DNA from: Notolepis coatsorum
Taxonomy: Eukaryota; Chordata; Actinopteri; Aulopiformes; Paralepididae
NCBI GenBank assembly: GCA_963971535.1
Contig: OZ020591.1
Span: forward strand, 20,353,790 to 20,417,789
Direction: 5' to 3'
Length of the DNA stretch: 64,000 nt
Shown here: positions 53,297 to 64,000 of the stretch, piece by piece
Position numbering within the stretch: position 1 is the stretch's first letter
Layout: each line of letters opens with the position of its first letter
Program-made: the position numbers and the translations under genes
Notes under the pieces: model-generated
Told to the model about the DNA's origin: nothing
Databases searched by the model: none
Seen by the model: the letters and a program-made list of their open reading frames with translations, nothing else

Positions 53297-53324
53297 TGAA
53301 TGAGAGCAAGCACCAAATCTCAGG

Positions 53325-53481
53325 GCTAGATCCACAAAGAATGGATTGCACAGACCAAGTTGCACCCTTACTTACAATTCATTATGAATTGAAAATGGGG
53401 GACCCTGATGTAAACAAGACGAAAGTCTTTCTCTGGTCTGCATCCCCTTAACAATTGTGTGTATTGAGCTGTACTGTATTG
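53325..53481 (+). mobile_element. LINE-A 3' end, interrupted at its terminus
   Basis: tccacaaagaatggattgca, ttgcacccttacttacaatt and gggggaccctgatgtaaac match 3370-3555. The sequence stops at gtactgtattg, where an element starting tagggctgggcg begins (53482). Confidence 0.8.
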
Positions 53482-53763
53482 TAGGGCTGGGCGATATAAC
53501 GATAACGATAACTATCGCGATAAATTATTTCCTCGAAATAAACATGAAACGTGGTCGCAAAGTTTCGATATATCGATTTTCCAAGCTTGGATATGAGCAC
53601 ACGCACTAACAACCAATCAGTGAAGGAGATGGCCGACAGCGGAAGGAGAGTCCGCGCTGCAGGTAGGACTCAAGTAGTAAACCAGGCTGGCTAGGATAAT
53701 TAGCTTGCACGGCGCTATTTTATAGTTTACGTGCCGAGTGGGTGTGTGGCGTGAATTCTGAGT
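53482..53763. mobile_element. DNA-transposon terminus TAGGGCTGGGCGATATAACG
   Basis: The left end, with cgataacgataactatcgcg subterminal repeats, is a relative of the end at 47814. The right end was not found before the next element at 53764. Confidence 0.55.
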
Positions 53764-55100
53764 AGGGATGCACCGAATGGGAAATTCTTGGCCGAAACCG
53801 ATACCAAAAATAGAAAACAGTTGGCCGAAAACCGAATGCCGAAAGGCCGAAAATTATTCATAGAATAGAATTATTTTTTACCAATGTTGTGGAACATTAT
53901 GATTATGGAAAAATATATGATTATGGCTAAACTTAACTTAAATAATAAATAATCACTATTAGGGATGCACCGATATGAAAATTTGCCACCGATACCGATA
54001 CCGATTGTTCAACTAACACAATCGGCCGATACCGATACCGATATTTGTGGCAAAAATATTTTTTAAATATTTTTTTAATATATATATTTTTTTTAATATA
54101 TATTTTTTTTATGAAACTACTGTATATTTGTCTTACAAATTGTGCTCACCGATATGAACATAGGCCTCTTTACTTACTTAAAAAAAGGAAACATCAAGAA
54201 ATAGCACTATCTCTCTCCCAGTATGTTCTGCAGGGCTGCAGCTAGATACTAGTTCTCCCAGCATGGTCTACCTGCTGGGCTGCAGCTAGATACTATTGTC
54301 TCAACCAATGACATTTTGATTGACAGTCGATTCTGCCAATTACGTCACACACCGCTTGCACCCGCCTCTGCTGTTACCACCAATCGGCAAGCGCGTATAC
54401 ATTTTTTACTTCTGCTTTTGTCCACCATTGATTTTGACAAGAGAGGTTTTCTAAAACAACAACACGGCGCGGCCGACGTTTAGCTTTTAGCTCCGCAGGA
54501 TGACTTAAATGAGGCATAATGATTTTACTGCAACTAATGTTATAATAAAACAAAGCCTTTCTATACATGTGTCTGATTGAAAACGTTATTAACAGATTGC
54601 AGAATGGGTAAAACTCAGGGCTCTGTGAGCAACGGAAGGAACTGAGCTAGTATGAACGCTTGCTACGTTCGGGTAAATAATATGCTGATGTTATTGAACG
54701 TGTAACACTAACTATATAACGTTAATGCCACAAAACGAATGCCTTGTTAATCATAAGTAGTAACTTTGATGCAGTAGCTTGTGTGTGTGTGGGGGGGGGG
54801 GGGATTGGGGACGGCGTTGTGCAGGTCGCGAGTGAACTTTTTTTGTCTTGACGCTACACAAATTGATGGATATTTATCGGCTACTGCCATCGGCACATTC
54901 GAGCTTATCGGCCGATAGGCCGATTGCAGTCAACAAGGCACTTATCGGCCGATACCGATACCCGACCGATACATCGGTGCACCCCTAATCACTATTATGG
55001 GTCCATAAAACATTTATTCAGCAATTCTGAATGCATACAGCACATTAATTCCATCTTTTCTCTGGCTGCCGCGGCGGACATCTGTGCTCTACTGAGCGCA
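53764..55100. mobile_element. Outer hAT (TAGGGATGCACCGAATG start) hosting a second hAT
   Basis: The left terminus tagggatgcaccgaatggg is followed by ccgaaaccgatacc words. The body resumes after the nested element at 54996 with ttatgggtccataaaacatt. The right terminus is not identified, so the end coordinate is approximate. Confidence 0.5.
53960..54987. mobile_element. hAT element, TIR TAGGGATGCACCGATA, 8-bp TSD
   Basis: The ends are TAGGGATGCACCGATA and CATCGGTGCACCCCTA. The target duplication atcactat (53952-53959 and 54988-54995) is perfect. Subterminal ccgataccgatacc and gcttatcggccgatag repeats are present. Inside it contains the same host fragment as 26.9-27.9 kb in its unoccupied form (54319-54385) and a stub of LINE-A (acagattgcagaatgggt near 54591). 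Confidence 0.93.
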
Positions 55101-55286
55101 CCTTTCTAGTCCCCAGTTGAATGTGCTCTCTTGACTCGGCACAGTAGACGCGCGACGTGTATGCTCGAGAAAGATTATATTATCAACGACAGACAGCGTC
55201 AATGTGAGAAACACTATCCCCCCCCCCTCTCGCTCTGAATAATATGCATATTAGATCACTCAGTGATTAAACGCGACGGGCATATA

Positions 55287-55796
55287 CAGGGGGCGAAATT
55301 TAAGCCCGCCGCCCGCCATTGGCGCTCAGTTTTTACGTTTGGCGCTTGCCACTGAGAGGTCTGCCCGCCGTGTGGCGTGTAGTTCATAACGATACTCTTA
55401 TTTTGAAAATCTGTGCGGGTCTCATTTCCGTTCCAAGCGCAGCTCCAGTCATAAATATCGATGGCTCCGGCAGTTAGCAACATTCGGTTCGTATGATACT
55501 ATTGGCTAAGGGCTTCTGCTCGTATCAACACAGAGGCAGTCTGCTCTAGTCTAGAAGAGCGGACCTCCATGAGCTACCGTTACTGTTTAAACAATGACCC
55601 AGTCAACTATTCACTTTTAGTTTAATACATGACGAGGCATTGTCTAACGGTATCTAGCTGGCTAGCTACTGATAGCTGCTGATATCAACAAATGCTCCAG
55701 CAACAGCAACCCGCTGCAGCCCAAATGTTCTCAAAAGCATGTGTTGATCACCAAGACTTGCTTGCTAGTTAGTGTCTGGTACGGTATATCTTATGA
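55287..55796. mobile_element. hAT relative of 55805-56951, right end missing
   Basis: It starts cagggggcgaaatttaagcc and shares cgcttgccactgagag, gcgggtctcatttccg and atcgatggctccggcagtta with the next element. It lacks a right terminus; the complete relative begins nine bases later. Confidence 0.75.
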
Positions 55797-55804
55797 ACAC
55801 TGCC

Positions 55805-56951
55805 CAGGGGGCGAAATTAAAGCCCGCCGCCCGCCAGGGGCGCTCAGTTTTTACCTTTGGCGCTTGCCACTGAGAGCCCTGCCCGCCGTGTGGCGTGTAG
55901 ACGTGTAGTTCATAACGATACTCTTATTTTGAAAATCTGTGCGGGTCTCATTTCCGGCCCAAGCGCAGCTAGAGTCATAATATCGATGGCTCCGGCAGTT
56001 AGCAGCATTCGGTTCGTATGATATTCTTATTTTGAAAAAAAACGTGGCAACGAGTCATATCCATATATGATTTATCATGATGATGATAAATATCCAGCCC
56101 TGCAGCGGGATACTATTGGCTTCTGCTCGTATCAACACAGAGCGGCCCGCAGCTCTAGTGCCACTGCTAACGTTAAGCTCTCAGAATGGTAGCAGCTCGC
56201 CCGCAGCATCTAGTGCTAACGTTAAGCTCTCAGAATGGTAGCAGCTCGCCCGCAGCATCTAGTGCTAACGTTAAGCTCTCAGAATGGTAGCAGCTCGCCC
56301 GCAGCATCTAGTGCTAACGCATTGTCTAACGGTATCTAGCTGGCTAGCTACTGATATCAACAAATGCTCCAGCAATAGTCTACTCGAGTGCATAATACCT
56401 CCGTTCCCTCGTTAGCTAGCTCGCGTTAGCTAGCTCGCGTTAGATCGATCTGTCCCAGTAAACTAAATTGTCTTAACGTTATCTAGCTAACTGATATCAA
56501 TGTCTTATAACATTGATTGAATGCGTATTCTAGCGTATTGAATGTGATTTGACAAAATAACCGTAACGTTATAAATAGGGTCCAGCTGCATCGCCGGAGA
56601 ATCCTTGCATGCTGAATGTAGGGTCTAGCTGAATATAGGGTCTAGCTGCAGGGCCGGAGAATCCTTGCTGGAGCTGGAGGCTACTCAAGTATACACACAG
56701 ACAGTGGAGCTGTTTGCAGATAGCAAGCATTTTGACTTATTGCGTGGTGGCGATGTCTCGCAGATAATACAACTACAAGTATGATTATATAATATATATT
56801 TTATTTAAAAAAATTTTTTATATAAAATATATATATATATATTTTTTTTTAATCAAAAAAAATTTGGCAGGTAAGAAATATGCTTGGCGGGTAGACTCTT
56901 CCCATCTACCCGCCACTGGCCGGTGAGTCAAAAAGTTAATTTCGCTCCCTG
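55805..56951. mobile_element. hAT element, TIR CAGGGGGCGAAATTAA, 8-bp TSD
   Basis: The ends are CAGGGGGCGAAATTAA and TTAATTTCGCTCCCTG. The target duplication acactgcc (55797-55804 and 56952-56959) is perfect. A 49-bp unit is repeated three times at 56166-56312. There is no transposase. Confidence 0.93.
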
Positions 56952-56973
56952 ACACTGCCTGAGGCTCTACTAC

Positions 56974-57786
56974 TGTCACGTACGGGGTTGTGCATTATCA
57001 TTATTGCCATATATTTTAACACCATGTAACATCAGGGTAATATATTATTTGTGTTTTCTATGTGTGATGTTGTGTCATCTCCTAATCGCCTGTTTCTGTT
57101 CCGCAGATGCCACTCATCTCCCTGATTGGATTGGCTGCATCTGATTGGTGCACCTTCAGACAGGCAGTGGAGATGGGTGGTTAATAGAGTGGGAGGTGAC
57201 ACACATCGGGGCGCCTCATTGAATCACTGCCACCGACCAGAGTGGAGTGTGGAGGTGGCCGCTATTTGCCATTATTGAGTGGATACTTTTGTAGCCTAAT
57301 TGTAAAAGCCATTAACCACTGTGTGTGGGCAATCTTATTGTGTTGGTCTTATCTTCCACTTTGTGTGCTTCCCTAACAGGTGGGATTATTATTGTATATA
57401 TTGTTGGCCTCTGCGCCATCTCCCTCCATCAAGGGGGATATATACTGTAGTGCTTTATTGCTGGGTGGTTCCCAGTGCTTACCTTTGCTTAATAGCTTTG
57501 TGTCTTATGACACGTCTATATTTTGCTTAGTGTTTGTTTGTCTTATTTATATATTCCCTGTTTGTTCTCCATTACCCTTTGCCCTTTGTGTGTGCTGTGG
57601 GTTTAAATCCCCACTATAATAAATATAATTTTTTCCTTTTGGAACAGTGGGTTTCAAGCCCCGCTATAATAAATATCATTTTTCCTTTGGGAACAGTGGG
57701 TTTCAAGCCCCGCTATAATAAATATCATTTGCCATTTGAAAACGCCTTTGGTTATTTCTTACCTGCTCGGGACCGTGCTTAGTGCA
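56974..57786 (+). repeat. Probable solo LTR (about 813 bp)
   Basis: TGTCACGTACGGGG start and CTTAGTGCA end give TG...CA termini, with ctac on both sides (56970-56973 and 57787-57790) as a short target duplication. It contains gggatatatactg as a TATA-like word and a roughly 48-bp unit (gtgggtttcaagccccgcta followed by taataaatatcatt) repeated three times, each with AATAAA. No coding region is next to it. Confidence 0.55.
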
Positions 57787-57790
57787 CTAC

Positions 57791-58106
57791 TGAAGGGGCT
57801 GGTTTTCACATACAGCCCGCTTCAGTTTATATTTTATATTGTCATTAGACATTGCTATGTGACAACTACGCATCACATGACTTGATGAGTGTATCTTGCC
57901 CAGAATGAGGGAGCGAGGTGCAGAAAACACTTTTATAGGTCCCACCCTCTGGCCTTTGAAGTTGCTAATGTCTTTTTTATTTGGCTTCACAGGGAGTGTA
58001 GTGTGAAACTGTGACCTGTCCCTTTGTTACTTTCAAAAGCAATGGTTACAACAAATTAAATTTAAATTATTTTATGCCCTTCTTTCTAGACTCCCTCGCC
58101 TTACAG
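57791..58106 (+). other. Intron or upstream region of the zinc finger gene
   Basis: No separate gene. It holds an acceptor-like ttatttggcttcacag (57978-57993) and the stronger acceptor tcgccttacag at 58096-58106, just before the conserved coding start. Confidence 0.5.
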
Positions 58107-60005
58107 GTGTTTATCTGTGAAGAGGAGGTTCCCCCTGAGCAGCAGGAGAGGAGCCCCAGTCTGGGCCAAGAGGAGTCAGAGCCCCTACAGATTAAAGAGG
58201 AACAGGAGGAACTCTGGAGCAGTCAGGAGGGAGAGCAGCTTCAAGGTCTGGAGGAGGCTGATATCATAAAGTCCACATTCCATCCTGTCTCTGTGAAATG
58301 TGAGCATGATGATGATAAACCTCAGTCCTCATGGTTTAACCAAACCCAGGACCCAGAGCTCCTACATATTAAAGATGAACTACATCAAGGGCTGGAAGAA
58401 GCTGGTGGCTCCGAGATCACTGGACACCCAGTGAAATGTGAAGATGGTCAAGAGAATGCTCAGCCCTCCCAGCCTCTTCAAACCTGTAGGAAGAGAAACA
58501 GAGAAGCTTACTCTTTACCCAGCACCTCAACTAAAAAGATGAAAACAGAACCTGATGGAGAGGACTGTAGAGTATCAGAACCAGCCAGTAACTTAGATCC
58601 AGCTGGTGACTTAGAACCAACTAGAGATAGCCAGCCCCTTTCTTCAGACTGTTCTCTAATTGAGACTGATGACAGTGATGATAAAAGTTCTGAAAATGAG
58701 ACTGATGACAGTGATGATAAAAGTTCTGAAAATGAGACTGATGACAGTGATGATAAAAGTTCTGGAACTGAGACTGATGACACTGGTGATGAATGGAAGG
58801 AGAGTGGAGGACCACGTTTGATGACTCTGAAACCAAAGAAGACACAAAAAATACGAAGTAGTCCTGGCTTCAGCAAGAAGGGACATCTGAAGATACACAT
58901 GAGAACTAATACCGGAGAGAAACCATTTAGTTGTTCAGTTTGTGGGAAAAGGTTCAGTACGAAGGTATATGTGAAGATACACATGATAACTCATACTGGA
59001 GAGAAACCCTATATTTGTTCAGTTTGTGGGAAAAGGTTCAGTGAGAAAGGATGTCTGAACATTCACATGAGAACTCATACTGGAGAGAAACCATTTAGTT
59101 GTTCAGTTTGTGGGAAAGGGTGCAGTCAGAAAAAAGATCTGAACTCACACATGAGAACTCATACTGGAGAGAAACCCTATATTTGTTCAGTTTGTGGGAA
59201 AAGGTTCAGTGAGAATCTGAAGCGACACATGATTACTCATACCAGAGAGAAACCATGTAGTTGTTCAGTTTGTGGGAAAGGGTTCAGTCATCTAGGACAT
59301 CTGAAGACACACATGAGAACTCATACCGGAGAGAAACCATGTAGTTGTTCAGTTTGTGGGAAAGGGTTCGGTGATCAAGGACATCTGAAGGAACACATGA
59401 GAACTCATACTGGAGAGAAACCCTATATTTGTTCAGTTTGTGGTATAGGGTTCATTCAGAAATTAGGTCTGAAGATACACATGATAACTCATACCGGAGA
59501 GAAACCATGTAGTTGTTCAGTTTGTGGGAAAGCGTTCAGTCATCTAGGAGGTCTGAAGATACACATGAGAACTCATACTGGAGAAAAAACATTTATTTGT
59601 TCAGTTTGTGGGAAAAGGTTCAGTGAGAAAGGAGGTCTGAAGATACACATGAGAACTCATACTGGAGAGAAACCATTTAGTTGTTCAGTTTGTGGAAAAG
59701 GCTTCAGTAGGAAGGAAAGTTTGAAGACACACATGAGAACTCATACTGGAGAGAAACCATTTAGTTGTTCTGTTTGTGGAAAAGGCTTCAGTAGGAAGGA
59801 AAGTCTGAAGATGCACATGAGAACTCATACTGGAGAGAAACCATTTAGTTGTTCAGTTTGTGCAAAAGGCTTCAGTAGGAAGGAAAGTCTGAAGATACAC
59901 ATGAGAACTCATACTGGAGAGAAACCATTTAGTTGTTCAGTTTGTAGAAAAGGGTTCAGTGGGCAAGGCCATTTGAAGACACACATGAAAACTCATACTG
60001 GATAG
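58107..60005 (+). CDS. C2H2 zinc finger protein, terminal exon, 13 fingers
   Basis: The exon probably starts at the acceptor ccttacag|gtgtttatctgtgaagag. The open frame reaches back to 58011, but residues before [13 protein letters not shown] do not look conserved. The first ~270 codons are acidic (repeats of [22 protein letters not shown]), with three and a half [12 protein letters not shown] repeats at 58663-58780. Then, from about 58918, come 13 C2H2 fingers with TGEKP linkers, preceded by one degenerate finger lacking Cys. Finger 4 has only 10 residues between its second Cys and first His. Fingers 10-12 share the helix RKESLK. It is a likely nuclear DNA-binding protein of the large teleost multi-finger family. 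The frame ends at TAG in the linker after finger 13. The 5' exons are not in the window. Confidence 0.88.
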   Translation: MFICEEEVPPEQQERSPSLGQEESEPLQIKEEQEELWSSQEGEQLQGLEEADIIKSTFHPVSVKCEHDDDKPQSSWFNQTQDPELLHIKDELHQGLEEAGGSEITGHPVKCEDGQENAQPSQPLQTCRKRNREAYSLPSTSTKKMKTEPDGEDCRVSEPASNLDPAGDLEPTRDSQPLSSDCSLIETDDSDDKSSENETDDSDDKSSENETDDSDDKSSGTETDDTGDEWKESGGPRLMTLKPKKTQKIRSSPGFSKKGHLKIHMRTNTGEKPFSCSVCGKRFSTKVYVKIHMITHTGEKPYICSVCGKRFSEKGCLNIHMRTHTGEKPFSCSVCGKGCSQKKDLNSHMRTHTGEKPYICSVCGKRFSENLKRHMITHTREKPCSCSVCGKGFSHLGHLKTHMRTHTGEKPCSCSVCGKGFGDQGHLKEHMRTHTGEKPYICSVCGIGFIQKLGLKIHMITHTGEKPCSCSVCGKAFSHLGGLKIHMRTHTGEKTFICSVCGKRFSEKGGLKIHMRTHTGEKPFSCSVCGKGFSRKESLKTHMRTHTGEKPFSCSVCGKGFSRKESLKMHMRTHTGEKPFSCSVCAKGFSRKESLKIHMRTHTGEKPFSCSVCRKGFSGQGHLKTHMKTHTG

Positions 60006-60080
60006 AAACCCTTTAGTTCAGTTTATGGAAATGTGTTGAAGAGCCACATGAGGTCATACTGTAGAGAAACCATTTAGTTG
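60006..60080 (+). pseudogene. Degenerate finger remnants after the zinc finger stop
   Basis: In the same frame after the stop the sequence still reads KPFSSVYGNVLKSHMRS with broken Cys/His spacing, then another gagaaaccatttagttgttc remnant. The array was once longer. Confidence 0.7.
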
Positions 60081-60114
60081 TTCAGTAGGAACCCTTGCAG
60101 TTTTTTGCCCTTAA

Positions 60115-60298
60115 CCCTTTCACTGCCACACGACAGAAGGTTAACCCTTTACGGTTGCCGTCGGTTGTGTGATAGTAAAGGGTTAACCTGGCGTGTGGCA
60201 GTGAAAGGGTTAACCGGCTGTCATGTGGCAGTGAAAGGGTTAACCTGTGTAGTCTCAGTGAAAGGGTTAACCGTTTTGGTAGTGCGGCAGTGAAAGGG
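60115..60298. mobile_element. piggyBac-like MITE with repeated terminal units, second copy
   Basis: Exact TTAA at 60111-60114 and 60299-60302. It starts CCCTTTCACTGCCACACG and contains the complementary ggcagtgaaaggg three or four times, separated by ttaacc. It is a close relative of 22873-23059 and includes the same inner hairpin (aaccctttac...gtaaagggtt). Confidence 0.85.
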
Positions 60299-60383
60299 TT
60301 AAGGCCCCAATATACTTGAAAACTGACACGCTGCGCACGCGGCTCTGTTTATAGTCCGTGTTTGGTGTCCGGAAGCGTCACGT

Positions 60384-60560
60384 TGAGTGCTTATGTGATT
60401 GATTGATTGATTGAAAACTTTATTAACAGATTGCAGAATGGGTACAATACAGTACGGCTCAATACAAACAATTGTTAAGGGGATGCAGACCAGAAAAAGA
60501 CGTTTGTCTTGTTTACATCAGGGTCCCTCATTTTCAATTCATCAAGACATTTATGACATA
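60384..60560 (-). mobile_element. Truncated LINE-A 3' end
   Basis: gtgattgattgattgattga tail, cagattgcagaatgggtac, then gggtccctcattttcaattc and acatttatgacataag, on the minus strand. Confidence 0.85.
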
Positions 60561-61074
60561 AGTCTGGGGAAACACTTATAATTCTACACTACAACCACTT
60601 TTTATACTCTAAAAAAGAGCCATAAGGATAGTTCACATTGCAGGTTATCGTGATTTTCCTTTTAGTTTTTGTTTGTGTTAGGACCTGGACCGGGTCCAAA
60701 GAAAGTACCTTACACACTGCTGCCTATCTTTAAATGATGTCTAATACTGTGTCTAATATATGTAATATATATATATTTCTCTAAAAAATATCCTTCTAAA
60801 AAATGTCAAATGTAAAAGATAAATTGTTACTAAATCATGTATAAAAAAACATGCAAGTCTTGGGACCGCACCTGATCACCAGGTGGGGCTGGGAGCTAAT
60901 CTATTTAATTTCCTGTATAAAAATGTAATTTTGTGTTGTTTATACTTGAAAAATACCAGAGGGTCGAAACGTTGTATCTGCTATTATTTGTCAATTAAAA
61001 CACCTTGGAGCATCAAAAGTGAGTTGCGAGCCCCGCTTTGTGCTATCGTGATCACACAAACATATTATTTTTAA
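60561..61074. other. No supported gene
   Basis: AT-rich repeat-like sequence. The phrase agggtcgaaacgttgtatct is typical of dispersed repeat text, but I cannot assign it. Confidence 0.4.
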
Positions 61075-61575
61075 AGTCAAAAACATTCAAGTTAAATGAT
61101 CTTGCGGAATTTAAAACAGCACAATTAATGTATAAAGCAAAAGGTAATTTACTTCCATTAAACATTCAAGAACTGTTCTTTGAATAGAGAGGCATCTGAC
61201 GGGAGAACTCAATTTAAAAGTTTCCATAATGTGGAGTGAAACTGGAACAGTCTGAATGTGGTGCTAAAGCAATGTCCAAACATGAGATAATTCAAACTGA
61301 ATTATAAGGAAATGATTTTCACGAGGTACAGGGATGAGGAAGGGATTTGACATTCACAGGTGTTTACATTTTTATTTCTTTCATGTTTTACATAATCTTT
61401 GTTTTGCATATAGGATTAAATAAGTGTATACTTCTTCCTACTCCTTTTTGAACATGTAAATTGAGTTACAGTATGTTTTATTTTTGTTTAATTTCTTTCC
61501 ATTTCATTTCTAGAGATCAATGATTTGTTTTGATTTTATATTGTTCATGTTCTAAATAAAGATTTCAAATCAAAT
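61075..61575 (+). pseudogene. Another LINE tail (polymerase C-terminus and 3' end)
   Basis: Broken frames read DLAEFKTAQLMYKAKGN and LLPLNIQELFF, a LINE polymerase C-terminal pattern (FKTAQxMYKA...LP...IQxLF). The 3' part has gtgtatacttcttcctactc and ends in ctaaataaagatttcaaatc. Many stops occur. It is a different family from LINE-A. Confidence 0.6.
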
Positions 61576-61832
61576 CACACTCCAGCCCAGTAGAAACTGA
61601 AATGGCTACCCCTCGACAACAACAAGAGTTGTTTCATGAGTTCAGTGTGACCCGGCTATCTTTATACTCGTAATGACGAGTGGTATAGGTGAGGGTAGCG
61701 ACGGATCTCTTTAAAACTAAAAACAAACTATCAAAACGTACACGGACCATGTTGCTTTCCCAGCAGGCGCTATCGGCATCGCATGCTTGTTATGACAGCT
61801 GGGCACATGCGCAGTCGGAACGCATATCCACG

Positions 61833-62094
61833 GAGGTATCCGCGCGGTTCCAAAATCTGGCTTGCACTCCGTGCAGACAAGAGCGTTGACGAAAATTACG
61901 TCACGCGCATCTGCGGACGCGGGAAGTATATTCAGGCCTTTAATATTACATGTATTTTCCACTGAGGTATCCGCGCGGTTCCAAAATCTGGCTTGCACTC
62001 CGTGCAGACAAGATCGTTGACGAAAATTACGTCACGCGCATCTGCGGACGCGGGAAGTATATTCAGGCCTTTAATATTACATGTATTTTGACGT
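61833..62094. repeat. 131-bp tandem duplication, CpG-containing
   Basis: gaggtatccgcgcggttcca starts at 61833 and 61964. The copies differ by one base (agagcg/agatcg). Each contains acgtcacgcgcatctgcgga and tattcaggcctttaatatta. Confidence 0.9.
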
Positions 62095-63160
62095 GCAAAA
62101 CATGTGGCGTTTCAGCAAAAGCCAAGGTATGGCACAATTAAAATAAAGCCGCACATCTAACTGTCTTAACATGACAACACAAAGCCTAAGGCCGGCAGTA
62201 AATAAACTTTTATCCTATATTCTGGTAGGTATTTCAGCACCATGGACAGAGAGAGGAGGTCTAATTATCAGACCAACACACAAAATATTTACTGGGATTG
62301 AGCCCGAATACAAATATAAATTCTGGAAAGCACAGATAATGAGATGGACACATATTCTATATTCTATATAATATTTGTTTCCCCTTTTTCTCCAGAGACA
62401 CAACGTTTCAACTACAGTACTTACACTATTCCAAATCAAGAAGAAACGTATAACTAAAGATATCTTTTGATGGTGGACATGATGCAAAAACACCCCATGA
62501 ATTTCATATTTTGGCTATGTATCATTCTTATTTATGAGGAATTTGTTAGATAATAGACTTTAGAAACTAAATCTTGAATATGCGCTAATTTGTAGGAGAG
62601 GCATTTTCTAGAATTAAGATCATTCTTAGACATTTTCTGCTCTATCAGGGTGTCCACGGGTCATTACAAAGTTGTACTGGCCTATTTAGGAAATCCCTGA
62701 ACATGGACTTGCATCGGTTTGTGATAGATTATTAGTTATTTCAAAGTACCTCATTTGGTACCATTTTGAAGCTAACAACTAGGGCTTTCCAATGATATAA
62801 AATATGTGTATGATTATCATCATAATTTTTTATTATTATGATTCTTGTGTAGTTGCACTTGAATTTGTTGAAATTAAACTTGGAAGATAAAAAAAAATGT
62901 CAAGCACTTTCCTTACTTGTTTGAAATGTATGTGTATGGAAAGGAAATTTTGTTGGCAATATAGAACAGCTGAGATTAGAACAACAGATTATAAATAGCA
63001 TCTATTGTTCAAACGTTATGAATTAATTAATGATACTAGATTAGATTAAAAAGAAAAAAATATATATTTGTTTAACTTTTTACATATTGTGATGGTAATT
63101 ATAAAACTTTCATGTGTGTTAAAATGTTTCTTCAAACTTACCCCATTCTCTTCCTAGAGC
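62095..63160. other. No supported gene
   Basis: AT-rich sequence with only short random frames on either strand. I see no classifiable element. Confidence 0.4.
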
Positions 63161-63165
63161 AGACC

Positions 63166-63480
63166 TGGGCATTGTACGGATTTGGCCCGCGGGATGATTC
63201 TGACCGGCCCGCAAAAGATGACATGATAATAAAAAATTTAAAAAAAGAATTATAATTTTTTTTATTTCTTTTTTTTCATTTTTTCTTTCCATGTCAACGT
63301 TCACACGCACAATATACGCTTACCTAGGATTTGACTTGATTCAACAACAAAGCAGTCGGGGCAATGGCAAGCCGAAAACTGTCGAAAGTGTGGTTATTTT
63401 TTTTTCACAACTAAGGTAGGTAGATTACATTTTTTTTATTTGCAATTAATTTCAAGGCAACTAGGCAGCAACAATCTCGA
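63166..63480. mobile_element. hAT-type terminus and shared internal segment
   Basis: It starts cagacctgggcattgtacgg followed by ggcccgcgggatgattctga. 63295-63410 repeats the interior of the hAT at 26156-26536 (acacgcacaatatacgctta, cagtcggggcaatggcaagc). The right terminus is not found. Confidence 0.6.
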
Positions 63481-63627
63481 ACACATGAAAACCCTGAAAG
63501 AAGTCAAACCATCAGCTGATCACCTATGGAAGCAAATGAGTGCCAGAAGTATTTGAATTTAATCAGACACCGCATTTATAGCATTGAAAATAATAACTTT
63601 GAAAACATGTATCTGAATTTCTTTCGG

Positions 63628-63736
63628 TCACTGTACCCATTCTACAATCTGTTAATAAAGTTATCAATCAATCAGGGCCTGTGGCGGTCACGTGTACCCA
63701 TTCTGCAATCTGTTAATAAAGTTATCAATCAATCCT
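63628..63736 (+). mobile_element. Two very short LINE-A 3' ends in tandem
   Basis: tacccattctacaatctgtt plus aataaagttatcaatcaatc, then the same with tgcaat. Two independent tails or a duplication. Confidence 0.7.
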
Positions 63737-64000
63737 GCAGTGCATCAGCCAATGCCCGCAGTGCAATACTTTCAGCCATTGGGTGGGACGGTCACGTGAC
63801 CCAAATCACGTGACCCAAATCAGCCAATGGAAGCGAGGGGCCTCAGCCTGCTGCTGCTGTGGTGGTTCTGTGGTTCTGCAGCTGGATACCCGGATGTTGG
63901 TTTTTTACATCGAATTCCATACACCGCAATTATGCATAGAATTTTTGACATCGAATTATATACACCGCAATTATGCATTGAATTTATTTTTTGGCGTCGA
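63737..64000. other. Repeat related to the 45.4-kb palindrome arm, otherwise unassigned
   Basis: ctgcagtgcatcagccaatg, cagccattgggtgggacggt and tgtggttctgcagctgg echo the palindrome arm. Then ttttacatcgaattccatac and cgcaattatgcat repeat twice at the window end. Confidence 0.4.

Noticed and set aside
58508-58984. 158-aa minus-strand ORF
   Set aside because: Antisense of the acidic repeats in the zinc finger gene.

Overview
This window is vertebrate, almost certainly teleost fish, nuclear DNA dominated by transposable elements. The evidence is a tRNA-derived SINE, 5'-truncated Rex1-like and L2-like LINEs, two Ty3/gypsy-type LTR elements, many short hAT elements with 8-bp target duplications, TTAA-flanked piggyBac-like elements, a PIF/Harbinger transposon with its MADF partner gene, long TG/CA, GA, TAA and TTC microsatellites, and a fish-style multi-C2H2 zinc finger gene. 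I cannot name the species. There are no bacterial features. Layout: 1-6.0 kb holds a small hairpin repeat, LINE relics, a GACGTC-rich satellite, microsatellites and a tandemly duplicated exon-like unit. From about 5.76 kb to 10.53 kb a block (satellite, LINE tail with a 32-bp coding minisatellite, SINE, 36-bp minisatellite, palindrome, hAT, LINE tail, gypsy LTR and pol end) runs into a 200-N assembly gap. The same block restarts at about 11.26 kb, nearly identical, and continues into a complete-length but broken gypsy element (15.2-19.26 kb, minus strand). This is either a very recent duplication or two haplotypes laid in tandem by the assembler. 19.3-24.7 kb holds a zinc-finger-family first-exon relic, an 0.9-kb inverted repeat and an L2-like LINE split by a hAT and a piggyBac-like element. 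24.7-29.7 kb is a 26-bp minisatellite that received a series of hAT insertions, some nested. 29.7-35.3 kb is a LINE tail followed by a decayed PIF/Harbinger transposon: a three-exon MADF gene (plus strand, two in-frame stop codons, intact splice sites) and the tail of a DDE transposase (minus strand), ending tail to tail. The transposase is split by a Rex1 LINE that sits beside a 252-bp-arm palindrome. 35.3-36.9 kb is an internally deleted L2-like LINE. 37-47.8 kb holds more repeats, hAT elements, a CpG-rich promoter-like patch, a hypothetical ORF, a 238-bp palindrome and a second block of the 26-bp minisatellite. 47.8-51.2 kb is a Gmr1-like LTR element (minus strand) in which integrase follows protease directly. 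51.2-57.8 kb is microsatellites, a piggyBac-like element, hAT elements and a probable solo LTR. 58.1-60.0 kb is the only convincing intact cellular gene, a 13-finger C2H2 protein whose reading frame ends at a stop inside an inter-finger linker. 60-64 kb is further repeats. The genes here do not form a pathway. The logic of the region is successive insertion, and nesting order plus target duplications let much of the history be read directly.
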